Of a DNA stretch of 64,000 nucleotides, positions 45,078 through 52,139 are shown one piece after another. The DNA lies in contig JBAXWB010000007.1 in the NCBI GenBank assembly GCA_037128595.1, forward strand, positions 32,588 through 96,587, read 5' to 3'. Within the stretch, counting starts at the first letter, position 1. The number at the start of each line of letters is the position of its first letter. The notes beneath the pieces are model-generated. The model was given only the letters and a program-made list of their open reading frames with translations. It ran no database searches and had not been told where the DNA came from. The position numbers and the translations under genes were made by a program. This stretch comes from a bacterium (GTDB lineage: Bacteria; Verrucomicrobiota; Kiritimatiellia; CAIKKV01; CAITUY01).

Positions 45078-45415
45078 GGGAGTAGAGAGAGTGCGGTGAA
45101 CACGTCAACCCAGTCGGATGATGCAGAGGGATGCATGATTCATTCTGATGGAGAAATAGATGTGGCGTAGGCGGAATTCCGGAAATGATGGCAAAATGCA
45201 GGGACGATGGCTTGCGGTCGCGGCCAAGCTACCTATTCTTTCTCCTCTCGCCTATGTATCGGCCTACTCCTACCTATTCAGTCAGCGTCCCTTTATAAAT
45301 CTTCCGGTACTACTCAAGGGTAACAGCGGTTAAATTCATGAAATATGGTGGTGGTTTGCGCCGTCAACTTAATCTGACCCCATCCACGTGTTCACTGAGG
45401 TCTCTCTACTCTCCC
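45078..45415. repeat. Long imperfect inverted repeat enclosing the convergent intergenic region
   Basis: GGGAGTAGAGAGAGT..GGTGAACACGT at 45078-45105 is matched in inverse orientation by ACGTGTTCACTGAGGTCTCTCTACTCTCCC-type sequence at 45386-45415. The left arm begins just behind the cdc6 stop; the right arm overlaps the last codons of the HerA-like gene. Between them are 280 bp without a gene, including TTTATAAA at about 45292. Possible roles are a small MITE-like element, a partition or termination site, or a regulator site. Confidence 0.6.
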
Positions 45416-47055
45416 GGCATCATTTCTTCCAAAAGTCGTTTCCCGGCATCCGTCAGCCGGGCATTCTTCGTTCTTCCCTTTTGGGTGAGCCGTTCGTTTT
45501 CCTCCACAAGGCCCGCATCAATGAGCGCGCGCTTGGCCTTGTCGCCCTGCCGGCCTGAGAGACTCAGCCTTGTGTACCGGGCAACTGTTCCGGACTCCGG
45601 TGCCACGGCAATATCCTGAAGCAACCTCATTTCTGAATCGGAAAGCTGGAGCGGTGGCGATGCCTCATGTTGTTCGGTGACCCGAATATGGGGAGCCATC
45701 ATCATCCTGATGTCATCATCCGTGACCGGCACGGCGGGAATCTTCATCTCCGGCACCCGGATCATGAACGGTTCCTTGATCCGGCCCTGCAATTTCACAA
45801 TCGCCTTGCCGATTTCCATAGTCCCCAGTGCCAGCGCCTGATCATCCTGTAAAAGCATGGCGGCACTGATAGTGGCCACGTCCTGCTTCCCCTTAAGGTT
45901 CATGGAGATGGTGGTGTAAGTATTGGCCAGTGCGGTCTTGCTGATTTCGGACGGCATCTGGTCAAGAAACACAATTCCTTCCGACATTTCTCGGATTTCC
46001 CTGAAAATTACTTCGACGATGGATGCTGGCTGCCCGGAATGCTGGGAGAGGCGGGAAAGGAGGTGATGGGCCTCTTCTATGATGAGAATATGCTTGATCT
46101 GGTTTCGCTCGTTCCTGACCATCCGGTGTGAGTAAATCTGGAGCATCAGCATTTCCGAGAAGAAGAGTTTGTCGGCATGACTGAGGGCTTCAAGCTCAAG
46201 TACCGTCGGGCGGGCCAATAATTCATCAATGGTCACATTGTTCCCTGAATTCACGATGCCATCCATGGCGCCGAAACAAAGGGAATGTACGGCCCTGATG
46301 GCCGATGACAACCACAAGCTGACTCTGCCGGCCGACGGGAGTGTTTTCAGAATGGCCATCACATCCCGAAATGTCGGGTAGCGGGTTACCTTGCCATCAT
46401 AAACGCCGTGCTTCAGGTATAGTTCATCAATGATTGAGGTGAGCAGATACTCGACACCCGCACCGCAGAAATACGCGGCATTGATGACCTGGACAAGGGC
46501 TTTCAAATGCTGGCGGGGATCGATGCCGACGGGCGGGATCAATGGGTTGATCCGTAGGGGCGCAACGTCACGACCGATGGTGTAGACACGAAGTTCCTCA
46601 AGACCCGGCAGGTTCTTGAGTCTTCGCCAGGACTGCTTCCAGTCAAGGCATAGCCAGGGGATGCCCGCTTTGTTCAAATTCATGGCCAGCAAGTAGCCCG
46701 CATTCGATTTTCCGCTTCCCGTTCGGCCTACCAGGCTGACATGCTGCGCGAGTTCCATTCTCCGGAGGCCGAAGGGACATCGATCCTTTCCGTTATAGTG
46801 AACCCAGCCTAGCGTGATATCACCAGCAGCCTGATCGGCAGACGGTGGATGAAAGATTGGCGTGGTGTCCTGAACATCGGCATGGAGGTTGGTGCCAAGC
46901 AAGAGATCCAATTGTTCCGATAGCTCTAATTTCCCGTCTTCATCCTGAAACAGATAAGCGGTCCACAGATCATCTATCTTTCTACCCAGAAGAGGTTTCA
47001 GCGCCATACATTTCGCCTGAAACGCCTGGGTTGCCATATTTTTCGTGTTCATCAT
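45406..47055 (-). CDS. HerA-like hexameric ATPase
   Basis: The 549-residue protein has an N-terminal beta-rich region ending in HYNGKDRCPFGL, a HerA/FtsK-type ATPase core with Walker A GRTGSGKS (110-117) and Walker B HILIIEEAH (322-330), and the typical HerA EMLMLQIYSHR and FLDQMPSEI segments. A C-terminal winged helix follows (about 470-549). HerA-like proteins pump DNA for end resection, plasmid transfer or defence. A NurA or SIR2 partner is not adjacent. The start overlaps the preceding gene by about 73 nt; ATG 47055, 47052 or 47037 are possible. It converges on cdc6. Confidence 0.8.
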   Translation of the reverse strand: MMNTKNMATQAFQAKCMALKPLLGRKIDDLWTAYLFQDEDGKLELSEQLDLLLGTNLHADVQDTTPIFHPPSADQAAGDITLGWVHYNGKDRCPFGLRRMELAQHVSLVGRTGSGKSNAGYLLAMNLNKAGIPWLCLDWKQSWRRLKNLPGLEELRVYTIGRDVAPLRINPLIPPVGIDPRQHLKALVQVINAAYFCGAGVEYLLTSIIDELYLKHGVYDGKVTRYPTFRDVMAILKTLPSAGRVSLWLSSAIRAVHSLCFGAMDGIVNSGNNVTIDELLARPTVLELEALSHADKLFFSEMLMLQIYSHRMVRNERNQIKHILIIEEAHHLLSRLSQHSGQPASIVEVIFREIREMSEGIVFLDQMPSEISKTALANTYTTISMNLKGKQDVATISAAMLLQDDQALALGTMEIGKAIVKLQGRIKEPFMIRVPEMKIPAVPVTDDDIRMMMAPHIRVTEQHEASPPLQLSDSEMRLLQDIAVAPESGTVARYTRLSLSGRQGDKAKRALIDAGLVEENERLTQKGRTKNARLTDAGKRLLEEMMPGE

Positions 47056-47572
47056 GAGGGAATGAGGACATTAATTCGGCCCTGATCTGACCGGCCTCGT
47101 ATTGTTTACCTGCCAGGATGAGTTCCCGTCTCAATTCGCTGACATCCCGCCACAGGGTCAAATCCTCTTCCCTGATCTGCTGTTCGAGGTCGAGTTTCTG
47201 CCGGTCCAATTGGACGGCTCGGGCATAGTTGGATGGGGAGGGCAATTGTCGGCAAAGTGAAATGTACCCTGAAATGTCGCTAAGTCGCCCGGAGAGTTCC
47301 CGTCGGTTCCGGTCCCGCAGAGCGGTTCGTTCTGTAACAAGCTGTTTAAGGCACGTAAGCGTGTAAGAATCAAAGGCAAGTTTCTGACCGGTAAGTTTTC
47401 CTAAGAGATCTGGCTTGGCCGCGCCAAGGGCATAACTCTCACTCCGGGCGTTATACGGCATATTTCGATCATCATATAGGCAGGGCGTATTAAGGACCGC
47501 ATAGCTCAGGCTGAAGGGACGGTACTCGGTAATTTTCCGCCCGTCGGTTGTTGTGAAAGTATAGTCCACCAT
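46982..47572 (-). CDS. Coiled-coil protein of unknown function, co-transcribed with the HerA-like gene
   Basis: From ATG 47572 the protein has 196 residues: a beta-rich start (MVDYTFTTTDGRKITEYRPFSLSY) followed by a long helical part rich in Arg/Glu/Leu with coiled-coil character (TERTALRDRNRRELSGRLSDI, LDRQKLDLEQQIREEDL). I prefer this start to the longer frame (to 47722) because a TTTATAAA box lies 41-48 nt upstream, the spacing of an archaeal promoter. It overlaps the HerA-like gene and is probably its partner. NurA motifs are not seen. Confidence 0.6.
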   Translation of the reverse strand: MVDYTFTTTDGRKITEYRPFSLSYAVLNTPCLYDDRNMPYNARSESYALGAAKPDLLGKLTGQKLAFDSYTLTCLKQLVTERTALRDRNRRELSGRLSDISGYISLCRQLPSPSNYARAVQLDRQKLDLEQQIREEDLTLWRDVSELRRELILAGKQYEAGQIRAELMSSFPHDEHEKYGNPGVSGEMYGAETSSG

Positions 47573-47612
47573 GTTGTCATTCCGTAGTGATAAGAATATG
47601 ACGCATAAAGGG

Positions 47613-47620
47613 TTTATAAA
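47613..47620 (-). promoter_or_regulatory. Archaeal-type TATA box before the coiled-coil/HerA-like operon
   Basis: On the - strand, AAAAAGTTTATAAACC gives a BRE-like purine run and TTTATAAA. Transcription about 26 nt downstream would leave an 18-nt leader before ATG 47572. Confidence 0.55.
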
Positions 47621-47730
47621 CTTTTTGGTTTTGAACTGACCGACATAGTCGCCCGCATCGGCGCAAGAAATATTGACGGGGCTCCCGCTGTTGCAATTAT
47701 CCAGTCCTGCATCCAGCGGCATGGCCGCGC

Positions 47731-47880
47731 TTACAGTGTATGAATTTCAACTAGATATCGTCGTCCACAGTCACGGCATTTCTTGTCTTTCGCTTTACCG
47801 TCAGCCCGGTACTTAAACCCCTTGGCAACGCTACGCAAACTTCCGCACTTTGGACATTTGGATGGTCTTCCTTTTCCCAT
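47731..47880 (-). CDS. 49-residue zinc-ribbon protein
   Basis: On the - strand, ATG 47880 opens a 49-codon frame: MGKGRPSKCPKCGSLRSVA, then a basic middle and CRDCGRRYLVE, ending TAA at 47731. The two CxxCG knuckles form a zinc ribbon like those at the start of transposases and archaeal transcription factors. GAGGTG lies 5 nt upstream and a TTATAAAG box at 47912-47919 is at promoter distance. A longer frame in another register overlaps it but has poor composition. Confidence 0.65.
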   Translation of the reverse strand: MGKGRPSKCPKCGSLRSVAKGFKYRADGKAKDKKCRDCGRRYLVEIHTL

Positions 47881-47911
47881 TTTTTCACCTCGGGCAACCG
47901 ACGGGAATGGC

Positions 47912-47919
47912 CTTTATAA
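47912..47919 (-). promoter_or_regulatory. Archaeal-type TATA box of the zinc-ribbon gene
   Basis: GAAAGAGTTATAAAGG on the - strand contains a BRE-like purine run and TTATAAAG about 32-39 nt before the start codon at 47880. Confidence 0.5.
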
Positions 47920-48037
47920 CTCTTTCGGTCATTAATGCCGTCGGCTGACGGGATTCCAGACAAGAAAAATGGCAGCGATTTCAAATACAGCGACGCGACA
48001 GCAAATGACAGGCGTGCGCCCCTCTTCAGGGCGCGGC

Positions 48038-48322
48038 TTAAAGAAAAGAATTACGACGGACGGCATCAATCAGTCGACGGGTATCGGCATCAAATCGGAA
48101 ATTCTGCTCGACGACAAGGGTTTCGAGTAGTTGGGCGTGCCCGTCCAGGATGCAGGATTCTACCCGGTGCTGTTCTTCCGCTTCCATGAATCCGACAAGC
48201 GACATGTGATCGCCGGGGCGGAACTCCGATTGTTTTAGCGAAGCAAAAGCGGCGAGCTCCTTAACTTTCTCATACTGGATCCTGATTGCCGCGACTAACT
48301 GCGGAATGCATTGCGATTCCAT
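48038..48322 (-). CDS. Small helical protein, leaderless
   Basis: The 94-residue protein (MESQCIPQLVAAIRIQYEKVKELAAF...) is helical and charged with no recognised family. Two start codons are possible (48328 and 48322). The TTTATATA box at 48345-48352 is centred 26 nt before 48322, which fits a leaderless archaeal transcript starting at that ATG. There is no Shine-Dalgarno sequence. Confidence 0.6.
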   Translation of the reverse strand: MESQCIPQLVAAIRIQYEKVKELAAFASLKQSEFRPGDHMSLVGFMEAEEQHRVESCILDGHAQLLETLVVEQNFRFDADTRRLIDAVRRNSFL

Positions 48323-48344
48323 GCTCATGAAAAGGCGGCCCGCC

Positions 48345-48352
48345 TATATAAA
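48345..48352 (-). promoter_or_regulatory. Consensus archaeal TATA box (TTTATATA)
   Basis: The - strand sequence CAGGTTTATATAGG contains the exact consensus TTTATATA, centred 26 nt upstream of ATG 48322, with no ribosome site between them. Confidence 0.7.
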
Positions 48353-48384
48353 CCTGTCGGTCGGCAAAGGGCGGGCGCGGCTTT

Positions 48385-48597
48385 TCAGTCGTATGGTTCG
48401 AGAAAATCGTCCCGTTGATAGGAGGGTTCCCGGTTAAGGGAAACCGTGTTGTAGATGGCGTCCACTGTTTCGTCAAGGCTGGTGACCTTGTCAAGAACGG
48501 TGTCCATCGACGAATCCATATCGGACAACTTCTCCAGAATCCGCGAAAGCGTATTCTCTAGCGGCGATCCTTTTTGTGGGTTGGTGTGTGGTGTCAT
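48385..48597 (-). CDS. Small coiled-coil protein, leaderless
   Basis: The 70-residue acidic protein has a heptad-like central helix (LENTLSRILEKLSDMDSSM, then VLDKVTSLDETVDAIY), suggesting an oligomerising coiled coil. A TTTATATA box at 48622-48629 is centred 28-29 nt before ATG 48597, again leaderless geometry. No homologue is recognised; it could be a small regulator or adaptor of the replicon. Confidence 0.6.
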   Translation of the reverse strand: MTPHTNPQKGSPLENTLSRILEKLSDMDSSMDTVLDKVTSLDETVDAIYNTVSLNREPSYQRDDFLEPYD

Positions 48598-48621
48598 TAT
48601 GAGATGACAACGCGAACGGGG

Positions 48622-48629
48622 TATATAAA
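48622..48629 (-). promoter_or_regulatory. Consensus archaeal TATA box (TTTATATA)
   Basis: The - strand reads AACTTTATATACC; the box is centred about 28 nt before ATG 48597. Confidence 0.7.
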
Positions 48630-48785
48630 GTTATCGGTTCCAAAGAGGCGGCACATTGCCGTCATGATTTCCTATGTGCCTCGAGGGTATGCCCAGGCCC
48701 CTGCATTCCCCCCCCTATAGGTGCAGTAAAACAGTCCATGGCCATAAAACCCATATCTCTCACTTTTCGCCCTGCGACCGGTAGG

Positions 48786-48817
48786 TATAAAAAGGCCCTC
48801 AACTTCACATTTGTGAA
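48786..48817 (+). promoter_or_regulatory. Recombinase promoter with overlapping perfect palindrome
   Basis: TATAAAAA at 48786-48793 places the likely transcription start near 48815. The perfect palindrome TTCACATTTGTGAA (48804-48817) covers that start, and a third half-site GTGTGAA follows at 48821-48827. Such an arrangement suggests autoregulation by a dimeric repressor or by the recombinase itself. Confidence 0.55.
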
Positions 48818-48822
48818 CTAGT

Positions 48823-49548
48823 GTGAAGAAAATGAACGAAAACGAAGCATTCCCAAGCGTGAAACGGGCTGAAACCGGCGCAAAAGCGTCAAATGTGAAG
48901 CATTCAAAGAAATATGAGCGTTTTGGCGAAACCATACGGTATCTGACTCTGAATGAATGGCAGAAACTCCTCGATTATATAGAGGATTACCGGCACAAAC
49001 TCATGTTCCGCATGATCTACCACTTGGGCTGCCGTGTCGGGGAGTTTGTTCGTATCCAGATCAAACATCTCGATTTCAATCGATGTAGCGTATTCATTCC
49101 GGCGGACAACACCAAGACCGGCCACATGAGGACCAGTCACCTGCCGGCTGGGGTCATAAATGAGATCAAAAGCATGCTGAGGCGGGAGGGCCGGATGTTG
49201 AAACGGACGGAAAGTGTGACTAATCCGGATGAATACCTTTTCAGACGTTCCAAGCGATCCACCAGGCATTACAGTGAAAACCGGGTTCGCCAGATATTCC
49301 AGCGCTATGTCATCAAGGCGGGATTCAACCGAGAGTACGGCCAGGACTCAAAGGGCCGAAAACTACACCAGATCACGGTACACAGTCTTCGACATAGTCA
49401 TGTAATGCATTTCATACACAACTATAAATTGCCCCTGCCGATCGTCCAGAAACAGGTTGGTCACAGGACACTCCGGGCCACCAGCGTTTATCTCAATCCC
49501 AGCGATGAGGCGGTGGGTGAAGCGTACGGCGCAATCAAAGAGAAATAG
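48823..49548 (+). CDS. Archaeal-type tyrosine recombinase (XerA/integrase family)
   Basis: The 241-residue protein (GTG 48823 or ATG 48832) has the full catalytic set of tyrosine recombinases: Arg71 in GCRVGE, Lys98 in NTKTGH, His187 and Arg190 in HSLRHSH, His214 in QVGHRTL and Tyr223 in TSVYLNP. The N-terminal core-binding domain is reduced, as in archaeal XerA-like and plasmid recombinases. With cdc6 and the HerA-like gene it completes the set expected of an archaeal plasmid: initiation, DNA pumping and dimer resolution or integration. The target site was not identified. Confidence 0.85.
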   Translation: MKKMNENEAFPSVKRAETGAKASNVKHSKKYERFGETIRYLTLNEWQKLLDYIEDYRHKLMFRMIYHLGCRVGEFVRIQIKHLDFNRCSVFIPADNTKTGHMRTSHLPAGVINEIKSMLRREGRMLKRTESVTNPDEYLFRRSKRSTRHYSENRVRQIFQRYVIKAGFNREYGQDSKGRKLHQITVHSLRHSHVMHFIHNYKLPLPIVQKQVGHRTLRATSVYLNPSDEAVGEAYGAIKEK

Positions 49549-49552
49549 CTTA

Positions 49553-49807
49553 TTACGCGGATTCCTTGTCCGGGGCACTGTCAGTCAGGTAGTCAAACGC
49601 CTTTTGCAACGCCAGAATTGCCTTTGGCAATTCCCGCAAGCTAATGGCCGGGGTGCCGCACCAGTGGCCATGCTTGTCCTTGTACCGGACTTCCAGAACC
49701 AGTTTTGGAATTTCGATTTCCTTACCTTCCACCCATACCAGATTCCGGAATATGGAGACTCTACATGAGCCAATCATGATGATTTTTTCTGGTGAGGTAT
49801 TCCGCAT
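49553..49807 (-). CDS. Small hypothetical protein convergent with the recombinase
   Basis: The 84-residue protein (or 74 from the internal ATG 49777) has a beta-rich first half (CRVSIFRNLVWVEGKEIEI, LVLEVRYKDKHGHW) and a C-terminal helix, a possible small DNA- or protein-binding fold. No family is recognised. Its stop is 4 nt from that of the recombinase. No clear ribosome site or TATA box was found. Confidence 0.5.
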   Translation of the reverse strand: MRNTSPEKIIMIGSCRVSIFRNLVWVEGKEIEIPKLVLEVRYKDKHGHWCGTPAISLRELPKAILALQKAFDYLTDSAPDKESA

Positions 49808-50313
49808 ATTCCTAAGCGATCAGTCCTACCCTACTAATAGGTATACGTATTGGTACGTAAAGAAACGCGCCTCTTTTGGGTGAGCTGACACCCCACTATA
49901 AAGACACGAATCTTTATAAAGCTTCGCCTTTTTGAAGTGGTGACAACAACCCTTCAGTGTGTTGGGCCATGCGGGGCCATACACACCATGTCCTAATCGA
50001 AATGTTTATAAACTCAGTTCACCTTCTCCTGTTGAAACATTTAGTTCATGAGCGGAGCAATCCGTTCGCAGTAAGAAATCGCAGGCGAATGTCTGCGTGA
50101 TGTCGACTGGATCATGCCGGATTCGGGGCGTCCATATTTCTGGAACGGCGACAGCCAAATAGAGCGGGAGCTCTGGCACTTGGCTGGGAAATTCAACTGA
50201 AAGGAGGGTATTCCATGATGTTCCGCTGAAGCGGAAGAAGGTGTTTGAGAAGGAGTCATGTCTGAGGGATTGTAGATGTTCAAAATCAACAGTGAGAAAG
50301 AAAGGTAATGATC
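49808..50313. other. Intergenic region with several TATA-like palindromes and short frames
   Basis: The 500-bp gap contains ACTATAAAG (about 49895), CTTTATAAAG (49912-49921) and GTTTATAAAC (50004-50013), plus a GGGCCAT repeat near 49966-49982. Ahead of the SSB gene are several very short frames with good ribosome sites (for example AAGGAGTC ATG TCT GAG GGA TTG TAG near 50259), which may be leader peptides or decay products. The change from archaeal-type boxes to Shine-Dalgarno starts occurs here. Confidence 0.5.
50048..50200 (+). pseudogene. Short frame with one in-frame stop
   Basis: ATG 50048, 35 nt after the GTTTATAAAC box, opens MSGAIRSQ followed by TAA at 50072. The same frame then continues EIAGECLRDVDWIMPDSGRP..., ending WHLAGKFN at 50200. 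The second part has natural amino-acid composition, so this looks like a small gene broken by a nonsense mutation. Confidence 0.35.
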
Positions 50314-50682
50314 ATGAATAAGTTCATAGGAGTTGGAAGATTGCCGCGCAGCGGCACAGTGAATGGAACGGAGAAGAAAGTCTTAAGGTTTACGCTTGCC
50401 ACTAAAACTGGGCATGGTGGGAAGAACAAGAAGTCGCGCCAGGCCTTTGTGCCTTGTGTGATATTTAAGCCCTCTGAGCCATCTATCTGCCTGCTGACCG
50501 GGGATCCGAAAGGGTTATTGATCGGACTGGAGGGCCGGGTCAATACGTCCAAATTTGAAACCCGGGATGGGCAGACCAAGTACAGCACGGAGGTGATTGT
50601 GGATGAACGCAGCCTTGAACTGCTGGACTTGCAGGCATCCATAGAACCGTCCGATGACGGGCATGGGATGGAGCCCGAATGA
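50314..50682 (+). CDS. Single-stranded DNA-binding protein (SSB-like OB fold)
   Basis: The 122-residue protein (MNKFIGVGRL...) follows the SSB plan: an initial GRL strand, KKVLRFTLATKTG, FVPCVIF, GLLIGLEGRVNTSKF and a C-terminal acidic tail (DDGHGMEPE). It binds single-stranded DNA during replication or transfer. The tail lacks the classic DDxPF tip. The start ATG 50314 has AAAGGTAATG ahead. Its stop overlaps the start of the RadC gene, forming a pair common on plasmids and integrative elements. Confidence 0.75.
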   Translation: MNKFIGVGRLPRSGTVNGTEKKVLRFTLATKTGHGGKNKKSRQAFVPCVIFKPSEPSICLLTGDPKGLLIGLEGRVNTSKFETRDGQTKYSTEVIVDERSLELLDLQASIEPSDDGHGMEPE

Positions 50683-51155
50683 AAAAGCCGGAATACCGGG
50701 CAATCTCATTTATGTGCGAGTTGCCTGTGGCACGGGATGGAACCACCATGATCCGTACGCCGGAGGATACCTGGGTCGAATGCCGGGAAATGCGTGATCT
50801 GGGCCAAGAGACCTTTGTGGTGCTGGCCTTGAATACGCGCAATCGTCTACTGGACAAGCGGATGATTGGCATGGGAGTCGTGGATTCCTGTTTGGTTCAT
50901 GCACGGGAAGTATTCCGGCGGGCGATCAGCGAAAGCGCGTCTGCCGTCATACTCGTGCACAACCATCCCTCCGGGGATCCCTCCCCCAGTGCGGAGGACG
51001 TCAAGATCACCAAGCAGATGATTCAGGGCGGGCAGATTCTTGGCATCAAAGTGCTGGATCATATTATCGTCGGGCGCAAGCACGGGGATAATATGGCACC
51101 CACAAGCCGAGAATTCCTGTCCATGCGTGAATCGGGGCTATGCGAGTTTGACTAA
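50679..51155 (+). CDS. radC: RadC family protein (JAB/MPN domain)
   Basis: The 158-residue protein has the RadC JAB metalloprotease-like motif, HNHPSGDPSPSAED (histidines and Asp as zinc ligands), preceded by the REVFRRAISESASAVILVHNH strand-helix. Unlike chromosomal RadC it lacks the N-terminal helix-hairpin-helix region, which is usual for plasmid and prophage versions. The biochemical role remains unclear. It overlaps the SSB gene by 4 nt. Confidence 0.85.
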   Translation: MKKPEYRAISFMCELPVARDGTTMIRTPEDTWVECREMRDLGQETFVVLALNTRNRLLDKRMIGMGVVDSCLVHAREVFRRAISESASAVILVHNHPSGDPSPSAEDVKITKQMIQGGQILGIKVLDHIIVGRKHGDNMAPTSREFLSMRESGLCEFD

Positions 51156-51356
51156 AACCGCATCCTGAAAAAGCAACAGTGCAACGCGGTTGTGTACAAA
51201 AACGAACGAAACCCACCCCTCTCCCCTCATGGCGGAGCTCTGCCCTAATGGCGGCGCTTTGTCATGAAGGAATGGGCGGTTTCAGAATAAACCTCAGAAT
51301 AAAGGCCGAATAAACTTTATTCTGTTCTATTCCGAATCAGAAACAACAAGCGACAG

Positions 51357-51395
51357 GGCGGATTGGCCTCTTAGTCAGGCTAATCCGCCTTATTC
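51357..51395 (+). terminator. Terminator-like hairpin directly before a ribosome site
   Basis: GGCGGATTgGCCT and AGGCtAATCCGCC arms are followed by TTATTC and, within 10 nt, by GAAAGGAAG, the ribosome site of the next gene. It is the first of five such hairpin-to-RBS leaders in this region. Confidence 0.65.
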
Positions 51396-51417
51396 ATTGA
51401 AAGGAAGAAATAGCAAA

Positions 51418-52116
51418 ATGAGCGAGCCATATGGGTTTCTGGAATTGAAGCCCGTAGAAATGGTGGACTCGGGGTGGATTCATGCCTATGGCGTGTATTA
51501 CCCCCGTCATCAGGCCATTGAACACCTGAATTCGGACTGGAGCCGGGCTGTTATTCTGGCCAAGCGCCGGATGGCCGGGATCATAGACCGATTCGGGAGC
51601 ATCGTGGCCGGGCGCATGGAGCGTTGGCTTAGAGACGACGTTCCCTATGTGGTCACACATGTGCCCGTAGAGCCCGAACCGGTGCAATACCTGTTCGCAG
51701 ACATGGGCCGAGGGGCTCCGGAACTTCTGGCGGAAAGTATCCACCGGCATCTGGGCACTCGGCATAACATTCAGTTGGACACACTGATCCTGCAACTTCG
51801 CCCCAAGGCCAGGAAACAGCGTCAGTGCGAGGGAATGGCGGAACGCGAGGCCAATGTGAGGGGCCTTTACACCGTACCTGAGAGAGTAGTGGTAGGAGGA
51901 GACCATGTCATCCTGGTGGATGATGTGCTTACTTCTGGCGCGACCATGCGGGAATGCTCAAGAGTCCTGCGCGAGGCAGGGGCCCTGAGCGTTACAGGGG
52001 TTGCCTTGGCCCGGACCGTTAGAGTCCAGGATGGCGACTCCAGACTAGAGGAAAAAGAAAGTTACGAAAACACAATGTCAGCAAACGCCATGGTGGCGGA
52101 CAGGCTGGCAGGATAA
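51418..52116 (+). CDS. Phosphoribosyltransferase domain protein (ComF-like)
   Basis: From ATG 51418 the protein has 232 residues. The PRPP-binding motif VILVDDVLTSGATM (about 170-182) identifies a type I phosphoribosyltransferase fold, and YVVTHVPVEPEPVQYLFADMGRGAPELL resembles the region before it in ComF-like proteins. The N-terminal zinc ribbon of ComF is missing. Phage and plasmid members may have nucleotide-salvage or signalling roles. Followed at 23 nt by the DUF3150 gene. Confidence 0.75.
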   Translation: MSEPYGFLELKPVEMVDSGWIHAYGVYYPRHQAIEHLNSDWSRAVILAKRRMAGIIDRFGSIVAGRMERWLRDDVPYVVTHVPVEPEPVQYLFADMGRGAPELLAESIHRHLGTRHNIQLDTLILQLRPKARKQRQCEGMAEREANVRGLYTVPERVVVGGDHVILVDDVLTSGATMRECSRVLREAGALSVTGVALARTVRVQDGDSRLEEKESYENTMSANAMVADRLAG

Positions 52117-52139
52117 GAAAACAAAACAGGAGAATGACA

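Noticed and set aside
45406..47572. HerA-NurA end-resection pair or SIR2-HerA defence pair
   Set aside because: The neighbouring protein is a coiled-coil without NurA acidic motifs or a SIR2 fold signature.
47751..47984. 77-residue leftward frame overlapping the zinc-ribbon gene
   Set aside because: Composition is poor and it conflicts with the clear CPKCG/CRDCG frame that has its own promoter and ribosome site.
50072..50074. Recoding of the in-frame TAA
   Set aside because: TAA, TGA and TAG all end neighbouring genes and TAA is not used for selenocysteine or pyrrolysine, so a broken gene is simpler.
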